Source: Candidatus Thalassarchaeaceae archaeon (GTDB lineage Archaea; Thermoplasmatota; Poseidoniia; Poseidoniales; Thalassarchaeaceae). From it: 5,904 nucleotides of DNA. Position numbers and translations under genes: made by a program. Below are positions 5,480 through 5,904 of this stretch, piece by piece. The first letter of the stretch is position 1. Each line of letters starts with the position of its first letter. The notes under the pieces were generated by a model. It saw only the letters and a list, made by a program, of their open reading frames with translations. It searched no databases and had not been told where the DNA came from. The stretch covers positions 1-5,904 of the forward strand of contig DUIL01000064.1 of assembly GCA_013330385.1 (NCBI GenBank). Direction: 5' to 3'.

Positions 5480-5904
5480 TTAGGACTCGCAATAAGCGAT
5501 TACGGCATCATAATCGGGTTCTTGACCTGGGTTGTCAGCAACCCAAGAATAGCCAATTATTCCATTCGGATCAATAACAAAAATTGCTCTCTGGCTGGCA
5601 ATATATCCTGGCATTACGAATGGAATTGCAATGCCATATGCCTCAGTTGCCTCCCTGTTTGTATCGGAGAGCAATGGGAATCCTAATTCATTAGCGTCTG
5701 AAAAGGCTGCGTTGGCAAATATACTGTCCACTGAGATACCAAAAATCTCGGCCTCAGCCACTTCTAATCTGGTCATCGAATCCGTGAAGGTGCACATTTC
5801 CTTAGTGCAAACGCCGGTAAATGCAGCAGGATAGAATGCTAAAACTACCCTATTTCCAATTGATTCAGAGAGTCGAACAATAGTTCTGTCATTAGCCATC
5901 AACT
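5480..5904 (-). CDS. Peroxiredoxin (AhpC/TSA, BCP-like), 5'-truncated by window edge
   Basis: This cytoplasmic thiol peroxidase reduces hydrogen peroxide and organic hydroperoxides. The gene reads leftwards from beyond the right edge to TAA at 5482-5480. The visible 140 residues start inside the thioredoxin fold, so about 15-20 N-terminal residues (the usual GxxAPdF strand) are missing; the TTG and ATG at 5902 and 5899 are probably internal Leu-Met codons. Numbered from codon 5902: FYPAAFTGVCTKEMCTF holds Thr29, the peroxidatic Cys32 and Cys37. The Cys-x4-Cys spacing matches the peroxidatic/resolving pair of atypical 2-Cys BCP-type enzymes. Arg105 in SQRAIFVIDPNG is the conserved active-site arginine. 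A further Cys138 lies three residues from the end. The FTGVCTKE pattern resembles haloarchaeal and thermoplasmatal peroxiredoxins. It converges on the SAP/M28 gene with 7 bp between stop codons. Its promoter is outside the window. Confidence 0.93.
   Translation of the reverse strand, partial: LMANDRTIVRLSESIGNRVVLAFYPAAFTGVCTKEMCTFTDSMTRLEVAEAEIFGISVDSIFANAAFSDANELGFPLLSDTNREATEAYGIAIPFVMPGYIASQRAIFVIDPNGIIGYSWVADNPGQEPDYDAVIAYCES
5497..5545 (+). repeat. Pair of hairpins just past the convergent stop codons
   Basis: Downstream of the peptidase stop, and inside the 3' end of the opposing peroxiredoxin gene, two inverted repeats sit 11 nt apart. CGATTA/TAATCG (5497-5502 with 5511-5516) has an 8-nt loop. 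TGGGTTG/CAACCCA (5528-5534 with 5539-5545) has a 4-nt TCAG loop. Neither is followed by an oligo-T tract on the + strand, so this is not a classic terminator, but the structures could define or protect the 3' end of the peptidase transcript. Because the DNA also encodes peroxiredoxin residues, chance is possible. Confidence 0.35.

Noticed and set aside
5462..5834. Two short + strand open frames (5462-5686 and 5631-5834)
   Set aside because: Both lie antisense to the peroxiredoxin gene, have no recognisable domain and are explained as shadows.
5897..5902. TTG/ATG near the right edge as the true peroxiredoxin start
   Set aside because: Starting here would remove the conserved first strand of the fold, so the start most likely lies beyond the window.

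Overview
The window is almost wall-to-wall coding sequence with roughly 40-45% GC by eye. It reads as a fragment of a compact chromosome and shows no mobile elements, RNA genes or CRISPR arrays. Six protein genes are visible. Five are on the + strand: dihydrolipoamide dehydrogenase (cut off at the left edge), lipB, a class V PLP-dependent enzyme, ubiX, and a membrane-anchored SAP/M28 peptidase. One is on the - strand: a peroxiredoxin cut off at the right edge.

The likely source is a planktonic archaeon of the Thermoplasmatota, most plausibly a marine group II (Poseidoniales) type. This is inference and rests mainly on the style of the SAP-TM-M28 protein, the haloarchaeal/thermoplasmatal-looking peroxiredoxin motif, and tight gene packing with clear Shine-Dalgarno sites and non-ATG starts (TTG, GTG). 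A marine bacterium cannot be excluded from the sequence alone, and LipB is a more typically bacterial enzyme.

Layout: 1-1150 is the E3 subunit of a 2-oxoacid dehydrogenase complex. After a 10-nt gap comes lipB (1161-1835), which attaches the octanoyl precursor of the lipoyl cofactor that E3 re-oxidises, so these two genes form a lipoyl metabolism pair. The isopenicillin N epimerase-like PLP enzyme (1832-3016) overlaps the lipB stop codon in a TTGA arrangement and is probably translationally coupled to it. ubiX (3052-3630), which makes prenylated FMN, follows after 35 nt that contain a 14-bp palindrome and a strong GAGGAG ribosome site. A 75-nt gap with a short direct repeat precedes the SAP-TM-M28 peptidase (3706-5472). 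Only 7 bp separate its stop codon from that of the convergent peroxiredoxin (5480-5904, minus).

All key catalytic residues expected in the visible parts of these families are present and no frame is broken. The unusual points are the transmembrane coupling of a nucleic-acid-binding type SAP domain to an outward-facing peptidase, the question of what acyl donor LipB uses if the host is an archaeon, and the unknown substrate of the PLP enzyme in the lipoyl operon. I did not find a convincing new multi-gene system.
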